A stretch of 38,415 bases of DNA, from assembly GCF_001431505.1 (NCBI RefSeq), contig NZ_LDJP01000013.1, forward strand, positions 1-38,415. Direction: 5' to 3'. A program made the position numbers and the translations under genes. Origin of the DNA: Stenotrophomonas daejeonensis. GTDB taxonomy: Bacteria; Pseudomonadota; Gammaproteobacteria; Xanthomonadales; Xanthomonadaceae. Shown piece after piece: positions 1 through 7,882 of this stretch. The notes below the pieces were generated by a model, which made no database searches, had not been told where the DNA came from, and saw nothing but the letters and a program-made list of their open reading frames with translations. The stretch's first letter is position 1; the number at the start of each line of letters is the position of its first letter.

Positions 1-10
1 CTTCGGGGCA

Positions 11-31
11 CCTTCTCCCAATGGGAGAAGG
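11..31. repeat. Short perfect hairpin at window start
   Basis: CCTTCTCCC and GGGAGAAGG form a perfect 9-bp stem with a 3-nt loop, upstream of the RidA-like gene. A similar C/T-rich palindrome begins at the far end of the window (about 38392-38415) and a relative lies at about 25698-25737. There is no T-run on the plus strand, so it reads as a dispersed intergenic repeat rather than a clear terminator. Confidence 0.5.
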
Positions 32-66
32 GAAAAATTACTGTCCTTCAACACAAAGGAATCCCC

Positions 67-462
67 ATGATCGACATCAAACGTTACGGCGCCGAAGGCG
101 GCGTCGGCCAGGGCAAGCAGCACATGCCGTTCTCGCGCGCGGTCGAGGCCGATGGCTGGCTGCATGTGTCCGGGCAGGTACCGATGCGCGACGGCGAACT
201 GGTCGGCGGCACCGTCACCGAGCAGGCGCACGTGGCCATCGGCAACCTGCTGGCCATCCTCGCCGAGGCCGGCTACGGCCCCGAGCACGTCGTGCGCTGC
301 GGCGTGTGGCTGGACGACGCCCGCGATTTCTACGCCTTCAACACCGTGTTCAAGCACTACTTCGGCGAGCATCCGCCGGCCCGCGCCTGCGTGGAAAACC
401 GCATGGTGGTGGACTGCAAGGTCGAGGTGGACTGCATCGCCTGGAAGCGCCCGCAGCGCTGA
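67..462 (+). CDS. RidA family protein (YjgF/YER057c/UK114)
   Basis: 131 residues, the normal size for a RidA-fold protein, which acts in the cytosol as a trimer. The family includes deaminases that hydrolyse reactive enamine/imine intermediates from PLP enzymes, but several Rid subfamilies have no known substrate. Visible family features are the central 'LHVSGQVPMRDGELVGG' strand-loop and the C-terminal PAR-x-CVEN segment with the arginine expected to bind substrate carboxylate. The C-terminus (VDCKVEVDCIAWK) differs from the classic RidA sequence, so the exact subfamily is uncertain. An AAGGA ribosome-binding site precedes the ATG. It converges on the QEGLA-motif gene, with a large hairpin repeat in the gap. 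Confidence 0.88.
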   Translation: MIDIKRYGAEGGVGQGKQHMPFSRAVEADGWLHVSGQVPMRDGELVGGTVTEQAHVAIGNLLAILAEAGYGPEHVVRCGVWLDDARDFYAFNTVFKHYFGEHPPARACVENRMVVDCKVEVDCIAWKRPQR

Positions 463-480
463 CCCGGCAACAACCCTCGC

Positions 481-547
481 AGGAGCGACGCCAGTCGCGA
501 TGGGGCTTTCCCGGTAGAGCCCGGTCGCGACTGGCGTCGCTCCTACC
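481..547. repeat. GTAG-headed palindrome, long-arm (GGAGCGAC) type
   Basis: Two perfect 20-bp arms (481-500 and 525-544) enclose a 24-nt linker that itself contains a GGGCT...AGCCC hairpin. On the minus strand the element begins GTAGGAGCGACG, and the TAG of this head is the stop codon of the upstream QEGLA-motif gene (543-545). The plus-strand head is GCAG instead of GTAG. Related copies lie at 15000-15071 and 16225-16328. Confidence 0.85.
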
Positions 548-1820
548 GATCCTTGGAGGCGAACGGCAAAGCCCCATCGCCCACCCGGTCCATCCGTATC
601 CGGTTGGCGAACAGCGAGAACGCCAGCGCGCCGGCCAGGCCGTTGGCGCGCTGCAGCCACGGCGGCAACCAGCGCGGCGGCGCCAGCACCCCAGCCTCGA
701 ACAGCGGCGCCAGCGTCTGCGCATCGTCCAGCGTCATCTTGCCGGCAAACAGCCAGTGGCAGGTCTTCAATTTCTCGTCGCGCAGCATCTGCCGGAAGAA
801 GGTGTGCACCGACACCAGCCCGCGCAGGTACACCGTGTCCTTGTTGAACGCACCGCCGCCGGACGTGGGCACGCCGCGGAACACCCGCTGCGCCGAGGCG
901 AAGCTTTCCTCCGGCGTCTGCCCGGCGTCGCGGAAATAGCGGAACACCGCGATGAAGTCGGCACCGTCGCGCGCCATCGCGATGGCCTCGATGCGCAGGC
1001 TGACGCGCTTCAGGCGCTGGATGTCGATGCTGCCGGTGATCTGCTCGGCGAAGGTCGCCAGGCCTTCCTGGGTCGCGGTGGTGCGCGGCGAGGACAGCGC
1101 CAGGCTTGGCAGCACCGTTTGTTCGCGGCCATTGAGCGCGGTCAGCGAATGCACCAGCGCCTCGTGGTGGAACAACTGCGCGCGGTCATAGGCGCTGAAC
1201 CCGGCGCCGCTGCGCAGGCGGATGCGGGTGGCGCCGGCGGCGGCCTTGGCCACCAGCGCCGGGTCCAGCTCCACGCTGATGACGCGCGCGTCGAAGAAGT
1301 CGTCGAGGTCGTTCTGCAACTGCAGTTGCAGGGCCACGGCCGACACCGGCACCTGTTCCTCCGGCGCCAGCAGTTCGTGGTCCAGCTCCTGCGCGATGTC
1401 GATGAAGTGCCGCGCCGCCTCGCGCGTGGCCGGGCCATTGCCGGGCATGGCTTGCTCCGGCGTGCCGAACAACTGCGCCGACAATGCATCGACCTCGCGC
1501 GTCCCCAACGCTTCCAGCAGGCGCGCGGCCAGTTCCCAGCTCTGCACCGAATCGCGCAGGTAGCGGCCCAATGGATGCGAGGCATCGGCGGCATCGGCGA
1601 TTGCGGCCAGCTCGCGCCGCGCATCGGCGAAATCATGCTTCGGGTAGTCCACCCGCGGCAGCACCGGGTTGCCGCGCGCCACGCTGTCGAGGAACGGCGC
1701 CTGCGTCGATGCCGGCCAACTGGCCAGCGTCAACAGCCTGATGCCGCGCACCGCCTTGACCAGCCGCGCATCGAGCGCGGCGTGGTGGGCGATGGCCGGG
1801 TCGGAGGCAACGGCATTCAT
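543..1820 (-). CDS. QEGLA-motif (DUF1704) zinc metallopeptidase-like protein
   Basis: 425 residues, with the ATG at 1820. The longer reading frame upstream runs into a repeat (1835-1858) and is unlikely to be coding. The protein has an HExxxH motif (H219, E220, H224, in HHEALVHSL) and the family signature QEGLA at 251-255, whose glutamate is expected to be the third zinc ligand. This is the family annotated as 'flavohemoglobin expression-modulating QEGLA motif protein'. Its eukaryotic relatives (MATCAP/TMCP) are tubulin tyrosine carboxypeptidases. I infer a zinc-dependent carboxypeptidase fold; the bacterial substrate is unknown. No signal peptide or membrane segment is visible. The stop codon TAG lies inside the GTAG head of the downstream repeat. 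Confidence 0.85.
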   Translation of the reverse strand: MNAVASDPAIAHHAALDARLVKAVRGIRLLTLASWPASTQAPFLDSVARGNPVLPRVDYPKHDFADARRELAAIADAADASHPLGRYLRDSVQSWELAARLLEALGTREVDALSAQLFGTPEQAMPGNGPATREAARHFIDIAQELDHELLAPEEQVPVSAVALQLQLQNDLDDFFDARVISVELDPALVAKAAAGATRIRLRSGAGFSAYDRAQLFHHEALVHSLTALNGREQTVLPSLALSSPRTTATQEGLATFAEQITGSIDIQRLKRVSLRIEAIAMARDGADFIAVFRYFRDAGQTPEESFASAQRVFRGVPTSGGGAFNKDTVYLRGLVSVHTFFRQMLRDEKLKTCHWLFAGKMTLDDAQTLAPLFEAGVLAPPRWLPPWLQRANGLAGALAFSLFANRIRMDRVGDGALPFASKDR

Positions 1821-1834
1821 GCCCGCACCATACC

Positions 1835-1908
1835 GTAGGTCGGGGCTACGCCCCCGACACATCGCTTGCCTCAAGCATGCGCGCGTCGGGGGCGTAGCCC
1901 CGACCTAC
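1835..1908. repeat. Paired inverted GTAG repeats (GGTCGGGGC type)
   Basis: Two perfect 24-bp arms (1835-1858 and 1885-1908), each beginning GTAGGTCGGGGC when read inward, are separated by 26 bp. Each arm is also a small hairpin. The pair lies between the rsgA stop and the start of the QEGLA-motif gene. The same subfamily recurs at 9783-9806, 17896-17919 and 17937-17960. Confidence 0.9.
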
Positions 1909-1937
1909 CGACACTATGTCGACGGCCTCCCTGCAGT

Positions 1938-1960
1938 TGCCGGCCAGCGGCCGGCACTAT
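1938..1960 (-). repeat. GTAG-family palindrome (TGCCGGCCGCTGGCCGGCA type)
   Basis: A single hairpin unit whose minus-strand head reads ATAG instead of GTAG. It begins about 4 nt after the rsgA stop codon. The copy at 33728-33750 is identical across this stretch. Confidence 0.8.
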
Positions 1961-1963
1961 CGC

Positions 1964-3061
1964 TCAACGCCGCTTCGGTTTTCCCGCCGGCCGCCACTGC
2001 GCGCCACGCCCGGCGCTCCGGCGCTCGCTGGCCTGCTCGGCCTGCCGCTGCGCCAGCTTGGCCGCGGCCGCGGCCACTTCCTCGCGCAGCTTGAGGTAGT
2101 TCAGCAGGCGGCTTTCGTCGATCTCGCCGCGCTCGATCGCCGCGCGCACCGCGCAGCCGGGTTCGTGCTGGTGCGAGCAATCGCGGAAGCGGCATTGCTC
2201 GGTCAACGCCTCGATGTCGGCGAAGCCGCCTTCGGCCAGGGTTTCCTCGCCGGTGGGCTTGAGCTCGCGCATGCCCGGCGTGTCGATCAGGCACGCGCCG
2301 GCCGGCAGCGGCAGCAGCGCGCGGTGGGTGGTGGTGTGGCGCCCGCGCGAATCGCTGCCGCGCACCGCGCCGGTCTTCATCCGGTCATGCCCGAGCAGGG
2401 TGTTGGTCAGCGTGGACTTGCCGGCGCCGGAGGAACCCACCAGCACCACGGTGCGGCCCGGCCCCAGCCACGGCGCCAGCGCGGCGGCGCTGGCCGGGTC
2501 CTTGCCGTTGATCGCCAGCAGCGGGATGTCCTGCGCCGCCAGGTCCTCCAGCACCGCCAGCGCATCGGCGCCGTATTCGGTCTGGTCGGCCTTGGTCAGC
2601 ACCACCACCGGCGCGGCACCGCCGCTGCCGGCCAGCATCAGGTAGCGCTCGATGCGGCGCGGGTTGAAGTCCGCATCCAGCCCGCAGACGATGAACACCG
2701 TGTCGATGTTGGCCGCGATCACCTGCTGGTGGTAATGCTCGCCGGCCGCACCACGCTTGATCGAGCTGCGCCGCGGCAGCAACGCGACGATGCGCGATTC
2801 CTCCAGCAGCACCCAGTCGCCCACCGCCGCGCGCTCGTGGCTGGGAAAGCGGGGCCGCTGCCACTCCGGCAGCGACTCGGCCTTGCGCGCGGCATCGGCG
2901 GCATCGGCCACCACGTAGCCGGAGCGGTGCTGCTCGACCACCCGCGCCGGCCGCGCCGCCGGATGCGCGGTGAAGGCAGCCTGCCACGCCGCATCTTCCG
3001 GCGGGCCGGGCCAGGGCCAGCCGATGGGGCGCAACGCGGCGAAATCGATCATGTCCGTCAT
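1964..3061 (-). CDS. rsgA: Ribosome small subunit-dependent GTPase A
   Basis: 365 residues, close to the family norm. RsgA is a circularly permuted GTPase that helps late maturation of the 30S subunit. Motifs appear in the permuted order: G4 TKAD (156-159), G1 GSSGAGKS (209-216) and G3 DTPG (260-263). They are followed by the C-terminal zinc-binding site C290, C295, H297, C303 (CxxxxCxHxxxxxC). An OB-like N-terminal region spans roughly residues 40-110. The gene is divergent from alaA, and the gap of about 130 bp probably holds both promoters. A palindromic repeat begins just after the stop codon. Confidence 0.96.
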   Translation of the reverse strand: MTDMIDFAALRPIGWPWPGPPEDAAWQAAFTAHPAARPARVVEQHRSGYVVADAADAARKAESLPEWQRPRFPSHERAAVGDWVLLEESRIVALLPRRSSIKRGAAGEHYHQQVIAANIDTVFIVCGLDADFNPRRIERYLMLAGSGGAAPVVVLTKADQTEYGADALAVLEDLAAQDIPLLAINGKDPASAAALAPWLGPGRTVVLVGSSGAGKSTLTNTLLGHDRMKTGAVRGSDSRGRHTTTHRALLPLPAGACLIDTPGMRELKPTGEETLAEGGFADIEALTEQCRFRDCSHQHEPGCAVRAAIERGEIDESRLLNYLKLREEVAAAAAKLAQRQAEQASERRSAGRGAQWRPAGKPKRR

Positions 3062-3191
3062 CGGCCAATTCTAAGCGGCGCGACGGCCCCAGCCGCCTGC
3101 CGGCGGCCACTCGGTTCCGCCCGGAACCATTGCCCCGCAGCGCAGCAATTCCGCTACCATGCGGCTTCCACGCCTGTACGGCCCCGCGCAA

Positions 3192-4460
3192 ATGTCAAGC
3201 CCCAAACCGCTGCCCACCCGCGAACGCCTGTCCGAAGTGCGCTACGAGATCCGTGGCGAGCTGGCCCGGCGAGCCCGCGAGCTGGAGGCGCAGGGGCGCA
3301 AGCTGATCAAGCTCAACATCGGCAACCCCGGCAATTTCGGCTTCCGCGCGCCGGAGCACCTGCAGCACGCCATCGCCGACGACATGGGCCGCACCGACCC
3401 CTACACCCACCAGCAGGGCCTGCCGGTGGCGCGCGACGCCATCGCCGCGGCCTATGCCCGGCGCGGCATGCCCGACGCGCAGGCCGAGCGCGTGTTCGTC
3501 GGCAACGGCGTGTCCGAACTGATCGACCTGTCGCTGCGCGCCCTGCTCAACCCCGGCGACGAGGTGCTGGTGCCCTCGCCCGACTACCCGCTGTGGTCGG
3601 CCGCCACCATCCTCAACGACGGCCGCCCGGTCTATTACCGCTGCCGCCCCGAGAACGGCTTCCAGCCCGACCCGGTGGAGATCGAGACGCTGGTGTCCTC
3701 GCGCACCCGCGCCATCGTGCTGATCAACCCCAACAACCCCAGTGGCGCCAGCTACCCCCGCGAGCTGCTGGAAAAGATCGTCGCCGTCGCCCGCCGCCAC
3801 AATCTGCTGCTGCTGGTCGACGAGATCTACGACCAGATCCTCTACGACGGCGCCGCCTTCCAGCCGCTGGCGCCGCTGGCCGGCGACCACCCGTGCCTGA
3901 CCTTCAGCGGCCTGAGCAAGGTGCACCGCGCCTGCGGCTGGCGCGTGGGCTGGATGCTGCTGTCCGGCAACGCCGCGCAGCTGGGCGAGTTCCGCGCCGC
4001 GCTGGACCTGCTCAGCGCGCTGCGGCTGTGCGCCAACGTGCCTGGCCAGTACGCCATCGACGCGGCGGTCAACGGCCCGGACACCATCACCGCGCTGTGC
4101 TCGCCCGGCGGCCGCCTGTACGAGACCCGCCGCGCGGTGATCGACGCCTGCGCCGCGAGCGAACACCTGGAGCTGGTCGCCCCGGCCGGCGCGCTGTACG
4201 CCTTCCCGGCCGTGACCGGGCCGGCCGCGCAGGGCTTCGACGACCACGGCTTCGCGCTGGAACTGATGGACGACGAGGGCGTGCTGGTGGTGCCCGGCTC
4301 CAGCTTCAACGTGCCCTACCGCAACCACTTCCGGGTGACCCTGCTGCCCGACGCCGACACCATGCGCGACGTGTTCGGCCGCATCGACCGCGTGCTCGCA
4401 CGCCGTGCCGAACGGGTGACCAAGGTAGTGCCGCTGAAACCCCGCAGCGCGGTCGGCTGA
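3192..4460 (+). CDS. alaA: Alanine/glutamate-pyruvate aminotransferase (AlaA type)
   Basis: 422 residues, slightly longer than E. coli AlaA (405). This class I/II PLP aminotransferase makes alanine from pyruvate with glutamate as donor. Closely matching stretches include LNIGNPGNFGF, IGNGVSEL-like GNGVSELIDL (104-113), PSPDYPLW (128-135), INPNNPSGA (178-186), DEIYDQILYD (210-219) and the PLP lysine K243 in FSGLSK. The ATG at 3192 is chosen because the next upstream ATG (3159) would add 11 residues (RLPRLYGPAQ-like) with no family counterpart. Three small genes follow on the same strand at short spacing and may be co-transcribed. Confidence 0.93.
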   Translation: MSSPKPLPTRERLSEVRYEIRGELARRARELEAQGRKLIKLNIGNPGNFGFRAPEHLQHAIADDMGRTDPYTHQQGLPVARDAIAAAYARRGMPDAQAERVFVGNGVSELIDLSLRALLNPGDEVLVPSPDYPLWSAATILNDGRPVYYRCRPENGFQPDPVEIETLVSSRTRAIVLINPNNPSGASYPRELLEKIVAVARRHNLLLLVDEIYDQILYDGAAFQPLAPLAGDHPCLTFSGLSKVHRACGWRVGWMLLSGNAAQLGEFRAALDLLSALRLCANVPGQYAIDAAVNGPDTITALCSPGGRLYETRRAVIDACAASEHLELVAPAGALYAFPAVTGPAAQGFDDHGFALELMDDEGVLVVPGSSFNVPYRNHFRVTLLPDADTMRDVFGRIDRVLARRAERVTKVVPLKPRSAVG

Positions 4461-4469
4461 GGTCCGCCG

Positions 4470-4829
4470 ATGGCCGGTACCGGGCAAGCAGGCGCAGCGG
4501 CCCCCGGCCCCGGTTTCGCGGTCCTGTACCGCTGGCGGCTTCACCCCGGCACCGAGGACGACTTCGTCCGGGCGTGGTCGCGGGTGTCGGAACTGCTGCG
4601 CGCGCAGCGCGGCTCGCTCGGTTCGCGCCTGCACCGCGGGCCGGACGGGATCTGGTACAGCTACGCCCAATGGCCGAGCGCGCAGGCGCGCGACGCCGCC
4701 TTCGCCGCGGATTCCGTCGATCCGCAGGCCAGCGCGCGGATGGCGCAGGCCATCGCCGAACGCCTGCCGGAGCTCGTCCTCGAATCCGTTGCCGACTTCA
4801 TGCTGCCGATCGCCGACAATGGGGGCTGA
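4470..4829 (+). CDS. ABM-domain (ferredoxin-like fold) small protein
   Basis: 119 residues. The pattern FAVLYRWRLHPGTEDDFVRAW, then a short helix, then WYSYAQWPSAQARDAAF, is typical of the antibiotic biosynthesis monooxygenase (ABM) superfamily, whose small dimeric alpha-beta proteins include monooxygenases and haem-degrading enzymes. No catalytic residue can be assigned from sequence alone, so a specific activity is not claimed. A GAGG ribosome-binding site precedes the ATG, 9 bp after alaA. Synthesis is probably coupled to alaA transcription. Confidence 0.75.
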   Translation: MAGTGQAGAAAPGPGFAVLYRWRLHPGTEDDFVRAWSRVSELLRAQRGSLGSRLHRGPDGIWYSYAQWPSAQARDAAFAADSVDPQASARMAQAIAERLPELVLESVADFMLPIADNGG

Positions 4830-4862
4830 TCCAAACCGGCGCCACACGGCGTGACTCGATCG

Positions 4863-5516
4863 ATGATGACCACGACCGACACCCCCCCGGCCACCGCCAC
4901 CCGCTATCTGGCCCTGGGCGATTCCTACACCATCGGCGAAGGCGTGCCGGCCGCGGACACCTGGCCGTTCCTGCTGGCCGCGGCACTGCGCGGGTGCGGT
5001 ATCGCGCTGGACGACCCGCAGGTGATCGCCACCACCGGCTGGACCACCGACGAACTGGCCGCCGCCATCGACGCCGATCCGCCGCAGGGAACGTTCGCGC
5101 TGGTGAGCCTGCTGGTCGGGGTCAACAACCAGTACCGCGGGCGGCCGCTGGCCGAGTACCGCCAGCAGTTCGAGCAACTGCTGCAGCGGGCCATCGCGCT
5201 GGCCGGCGAAAACGCGCGGCGGGTGCTGGTGCTGTCGATTCCCGACTGGGGCGTGACCCCGTTCGCGCAGGCGCAGGCGCGCGATGCCGCCACCGTCGCG
5301 CGCGAGATCGACGACTTCAACGCCGCCGCCCGCGCCTGCTGCGGCGACTACAACGTCGCCTTCGTCGACATCACCCCGGCCAGCCGCGAACGCGGCGCCG
5401 AAGCAGCGATGCTGGTCGATGACGGCCTGCACCCTTCCGCGGCGATGTACCACCTGTGGATGGAGCAGGTGCTGCCGGTCGCGGCGGACATGCTGCTGGC
5501 TGCCCCCCACGCCTGA
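4863..5516 (+). CDS. SGNH/GDSL family hydrolase
   Basis: About 217 residues. Block I is the nucleophile motif LALGDSYTIGEG near the N-terminus, block III is GVNNQYRG, and the catalytic Asp-x-x-His is in DDGLHPS near the C-terminus, so the serine hydrolase triad looks complete. Such enzymes cleave esters, thioesters or acyl groups; the substrate cannot be read here. No signal peptide is visible, so it is probably cytoplasmic. Two adjacent ATGs (4863, 4866) and an upstream GTG (4851) are possible starts and none has a strong ribosome-binding site. It lies 33 bp after the ABM-like gene on the same strand. Confidence 0.85.
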   Translation: MMTTTDTPPATATRYLALGDSYTIGEGVPAADTWPFLLAAALRGCGIALDDPQVIATTGWTTDELAAAIDADPPQGTFALVSLLVGVNNQYRGRPLAEYRQQFEQLLQRAIALAGENARRVLVLSIPDWGVTPFAQAQARDAATVAREIDDFNAAARACCGDYNVAFVDITPASRERGAEAAMLVDDGLHPSAAMYHLWMEQVLPVAADMLLAAPHA

Positions 5517-5574
5517 GCCGACAATGGCTCCCTTCCCGCCGTCCCACCCGGGCCGGCGCCATGACGAGAATTCC

Positions 5575-5904
5575 GTGAGAAAAACCTACCGCCTCGATAT
5601 CGAAGGCAAGCATCCCGAACGCCTGCTGGAAGCCGGCAAGCACGACATCCGCAGGTACATCAAGCGCGAGCGCGGCAAGGCGCTGCCGGCGAGCGCCGAT
5701 TTCTGGGACTTCGACAGCAAGGCCGGCATCGACGAAGCCAGCGCGCAGCCGGTGCCATTGGCCGGACTGATCCGCGCGGTGGATGCGCTGGTCGCCGCCG
5801 GCAACACGCAGTTCTACGTGGAAGTGCTGCGCAGGCCCGGCAAACGCGCCCCGCGCCCGATGGTCGAAACGGTCGTGCCAGCGGAAAGCGATTTCGAGGA
5901 TTGA
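5575..5904 (+). CDS. DUF6172 family protein, GTG start
   Basis: 109 residues starting at GTG (5575). The reading continues VRKTYRLDIEGKHPERLLEAGKHDIRRYIKRERGK, which matches the conserved N-terminus of DUF6172 proteins, and no in-frame ATG precedes it at a sensible position. It is a basic, highly charged small protein with the family core (WDFD, VPLAGLIRAVD). The function of the family is unknown. An overlapping ATG (5561) would encode only five residues. It is the last gene of the alaA-side group. Confidence 0.8.
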   Translation: MRKTYRLDIEGKHPERLLEAGKHDIRRYIKRERGKALPASADFWDFDSKAGIDEASAQPVPLAGLIRAVDALVAAGNTQFYVEVLRRPGKRAPRPMVETVVPAESDFED

Positions 5905-5945
5905 CGGCAATGCCCGGCGGCAGCGTTACCGCTGGAACCATCGCC

Positions 5946-5963
5946 GGGCGGGTCCTGCCCTAC
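5946..5963 (-). repeat. Degenerate GTAG-headed hairpin
   Basis: On the minus strand this reads GTAGGGCAGGACCCGCCC, a short imperfect stem with the GTAG head. It lies in the convergent gap between the DUF6172 and VOC genes, which otherwise holds only GC-rich imperfect inverted sequence. Confidence 0.45.
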
Positions 5964-6020
5964 GGAATGCGGATGCCGGGACAAGCCACGCTGCGAAGCG
6001 GCGTTGGCTCGGATGAATCG

Positions 6021-6458
6021 TCAGGCCCCACTCGCAGTTCCCCCGACTGACGGCCCTTTGAGCTCGATCACGTTGCCATCCGGGTCCAGGAAGTACAGCG
6101 ATAAACCGTCACCCTCTGCGCCAAAATTGATCCCGGCGCTGCCCAGCGGCGCAAGACCGTGGCGCTCGAGATGAGCAACCAGATCGGATTCATCGAATGG
6201 CTCGATGCGCAGGCACAGGTGATCCACGTTCCTCGCTTCCTTCCCGGGCGCGGCACCACCGCGGGAGCCAAGCGTCCCGTCCACGCTCACGAGATCGATC
6301 ATCGAAGCGCCTGCCCGCAGGTGGACAAGACCAAGGTGCTCACGTTGCCTGACGACCTCACAGCCGAGCACGGAGCGATAGAAGTCAACGCTTCTGCCCA
6401 AGTCACCGACCCGGAGGACCACATGGTCGATGCGTTGCACGGAGAATGGTTTTGTCAT
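6021..6458 (-). CDS. VOC family (glyoxalase/dioxygenase fold) protein, GLOD5-like
   Basis: 145 residues. The start FSVQRIDHVVLRVGDLGRSVDFY, then IDLVSVDG, then NVDHLCLRIEPFDESDLVAHL, and the C-terminal SLYFLDPDGNVIELKG give the two beta-alpha-beta-beta-beta units of a vicinal oxygen chelate protein. It retains the usual metal-ligand positions (His in IDHVVL, His in VDHLCL, Glu in VIELKG). The layout resembles GLOD5-type proteins, whose substrate is not established. The ATG at 6458 has a GGAG six bases upstream; the in-frame ATG at 6470 is an alternative. Codon use looks less GC-biased at third positions than in flanking genes. Confidence 0.85.
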   Translation of the reverse strand: MTKPFSVQRIDHVVLRVGDLGRSVDFYRSVLGCEVVRQREHLGLVHLRAGASMIDLVSVDGTLGSRGGAAPGKEARNVDHLCLRIEPFDESDLVAHLERHGLAPLGSAGINFGAEGDGLSLYFLDPDGNVIELKGPSVGGTASGA

Positions 6459-6594
6459 TGGCGACTCCATGAAATTTCCGTGGGGTCTGGAGCATCCGAA
6501 CGAGCCGTATTGCGAGGCAACGCCGGCCTCCATGGACTCCGGAGCTTACCCGACAACACCGACGCCCCGGCGCCTGCGGGTCCCGGCTGAACCC

Positions 6595-7845
6595 TCAATC
6601 TGCCGCCGCAGCCGCAGCGCGCAGCCGATCCTTCCTGCTGGGCCGGCGGCCCTTGATGCCGCCGCTGCCATCGGCCACCCGTGGCGTCGGCACGGCCGTG
6701 TCCATCGGCTCGAAACCGGGCCGCACGGCGGGCTCCAGCTGCAGGCCATTGCGCTTGCAGATCAGCCGCCAGTGCGCCAGCCCGGCGGCATCGACGAAAC
6801 TCACCGCCAGCCCTTTCCCACCGGCCCGGCCGGTACGGCCGATGCGGTGCGGATAATCGACCGGCGAGCGCGGCAGTTCGTAATTCACCACCACCGGCAA
6901 ACCGGCGACGTCGATGCCGCGCGCGGCCACGTCGGTCGCCACCAATACCTGCAACTCACCGTCCTTGAACGCCTGCAGCGCGCGCACGCGGCGGCCCTGC
7001 GAAAGCTCACCATGCAGCGCCTGCACGCCGATGCCGCGCTTGCGCAGCACGCCTGCCAGGCGGTCGCCCTCGCGGATGCTGCCGACGAACACCAGCACCT
7101 GCCGCCATTGCGGGTCGTCCAGCAGCGACAACAGCAGTTCGCCGCGACGGCCGGCATCCACGCGGATGGCGCGTTGCTCGACGTCCGGCTGCGCCTGCGC
7201 GACGGCCTGCAACCGCCGCGGCGCACGCAGGCCGGCGGCGGCCAGTGCCTCGATCTGCCCGGGGAAGGTGGCCGAGAACAAGGCCGTCTGCCGCCGCGTG
7301 GGCAGTTCGGCGAGGATCTGCCGCAATTCCTCGCCAAACCCCAGCTCCAGCAGGCGGTCGGCTTCGTCCAGCACCAGCAGTTGCACGTGCCGCAACGACA
7401 ACGCGTTGTGCGCCAGCAGGTCGAGCAGGCGCCCCGGGGTGGCCACCACCACGTCGGCACCGCCACGCAACGCCATCATCTGCGGGTTGATCGACACCCC
7501 ACCCACCGCGCACACCACCCGCGGCTGCCGGGGCAGCTCGCGGCCCAGCGTGGCGAACACATCGGCCACCTGCAACGCCAGCTCGCGCGTCGGCACCAGC
7601 ACCAGTTGCCGCAGCACCCGCGGCTTGCGCGGCGGCGCGCTGAAGAAGCGTTGCAGCGCCGGCAGCACATAGGCCGCGGTCTTGCCCGAACCGGTCGGCG
7701 CCAGCGCCACCACGTCCCGTCCCTCCAGCAGCACCGGCACCGCCTGCCGCTGGATCGGCGTGGGTGCCCCATAGCCGGCCTGCCGCAATGCCCGCTGCAA
7801 TGCCGGCAACGCGCCAGAAGACAAGCCGAGTGTGGAAAAAGGCAT
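6595..7845 (-). CDS. DEAD-box ATP-dependent RNA helicase (RhlE-like)
   Basis: 416 residues. The motifs are in order: Q-motif (GAPTPIQRQAVP), motif I APTGSGKT (49-56), PTRELALQ, GG, TPGRL, DEAD (160-163), SAT (191-193), then the helicase C domain with ATDVAARGID and HRIGRTGRAG. A basic C-terminal tail (GRRPSRKDRLRAAAAAAD) probably helps RNA binding. RhlE-like helicases unwind short RNA duplexes in ribosome assembly and mRNA turnover. I chose the ATG at 7845 because the family starts with 'F..LGLS..L'; the longer frame upstream is a shadow of the deacetylase gene. Confidence 0.93.
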   Translation of the reverse strand: MPFSTLGLSSGALPALQRALRQAGYGAPTPIQRQAVPVLLEGRDVVALAPTGSGKTAAYVLPALQRFFSAPPRKPRVLRQLVLVPTRELALQVADVFATLGRELPRQPRVVCAVGGVSINPQMMALRGGADVVVATPGRLLDLLAHNALSLRHVQLLVLDEADRLLELGFGEELRQILAELPTRRQTALFSATFPGQIEALAAAGLRAPRRLQAVAQAQPDVEQRAIRVDAGRRGELLLSLLDDPQWRQVLVFVGSIREGDRLAGVLRKRGIGVQALHGELSQGRRVRALQAFKDGELQVLVATDVAARGIDVAGLPVVVNYELPRSPVDYPHRIGRTGRAGGKGLAVSFVDAAGLAHWRLICKRNGLQLEPAVRPGFEPMDTAVPTPRVADGSGGIKGRRPSRKDRLRAAAAAAD

Positions 7846-7882
7846 CGTGCGGCTCCGGGAGCGGCGGCGTGGCGGGGCGAGT

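Noticed and set aside
1916..5422. Very long plus-strand open frame (1168 codons)
   Set aside because: It runs antisense to rsgA and out of frame through alaA and the genes after it. The translation is Arg/Ala/Gly-rich low complexity, as expected for shadow frames in high-GC DNA.
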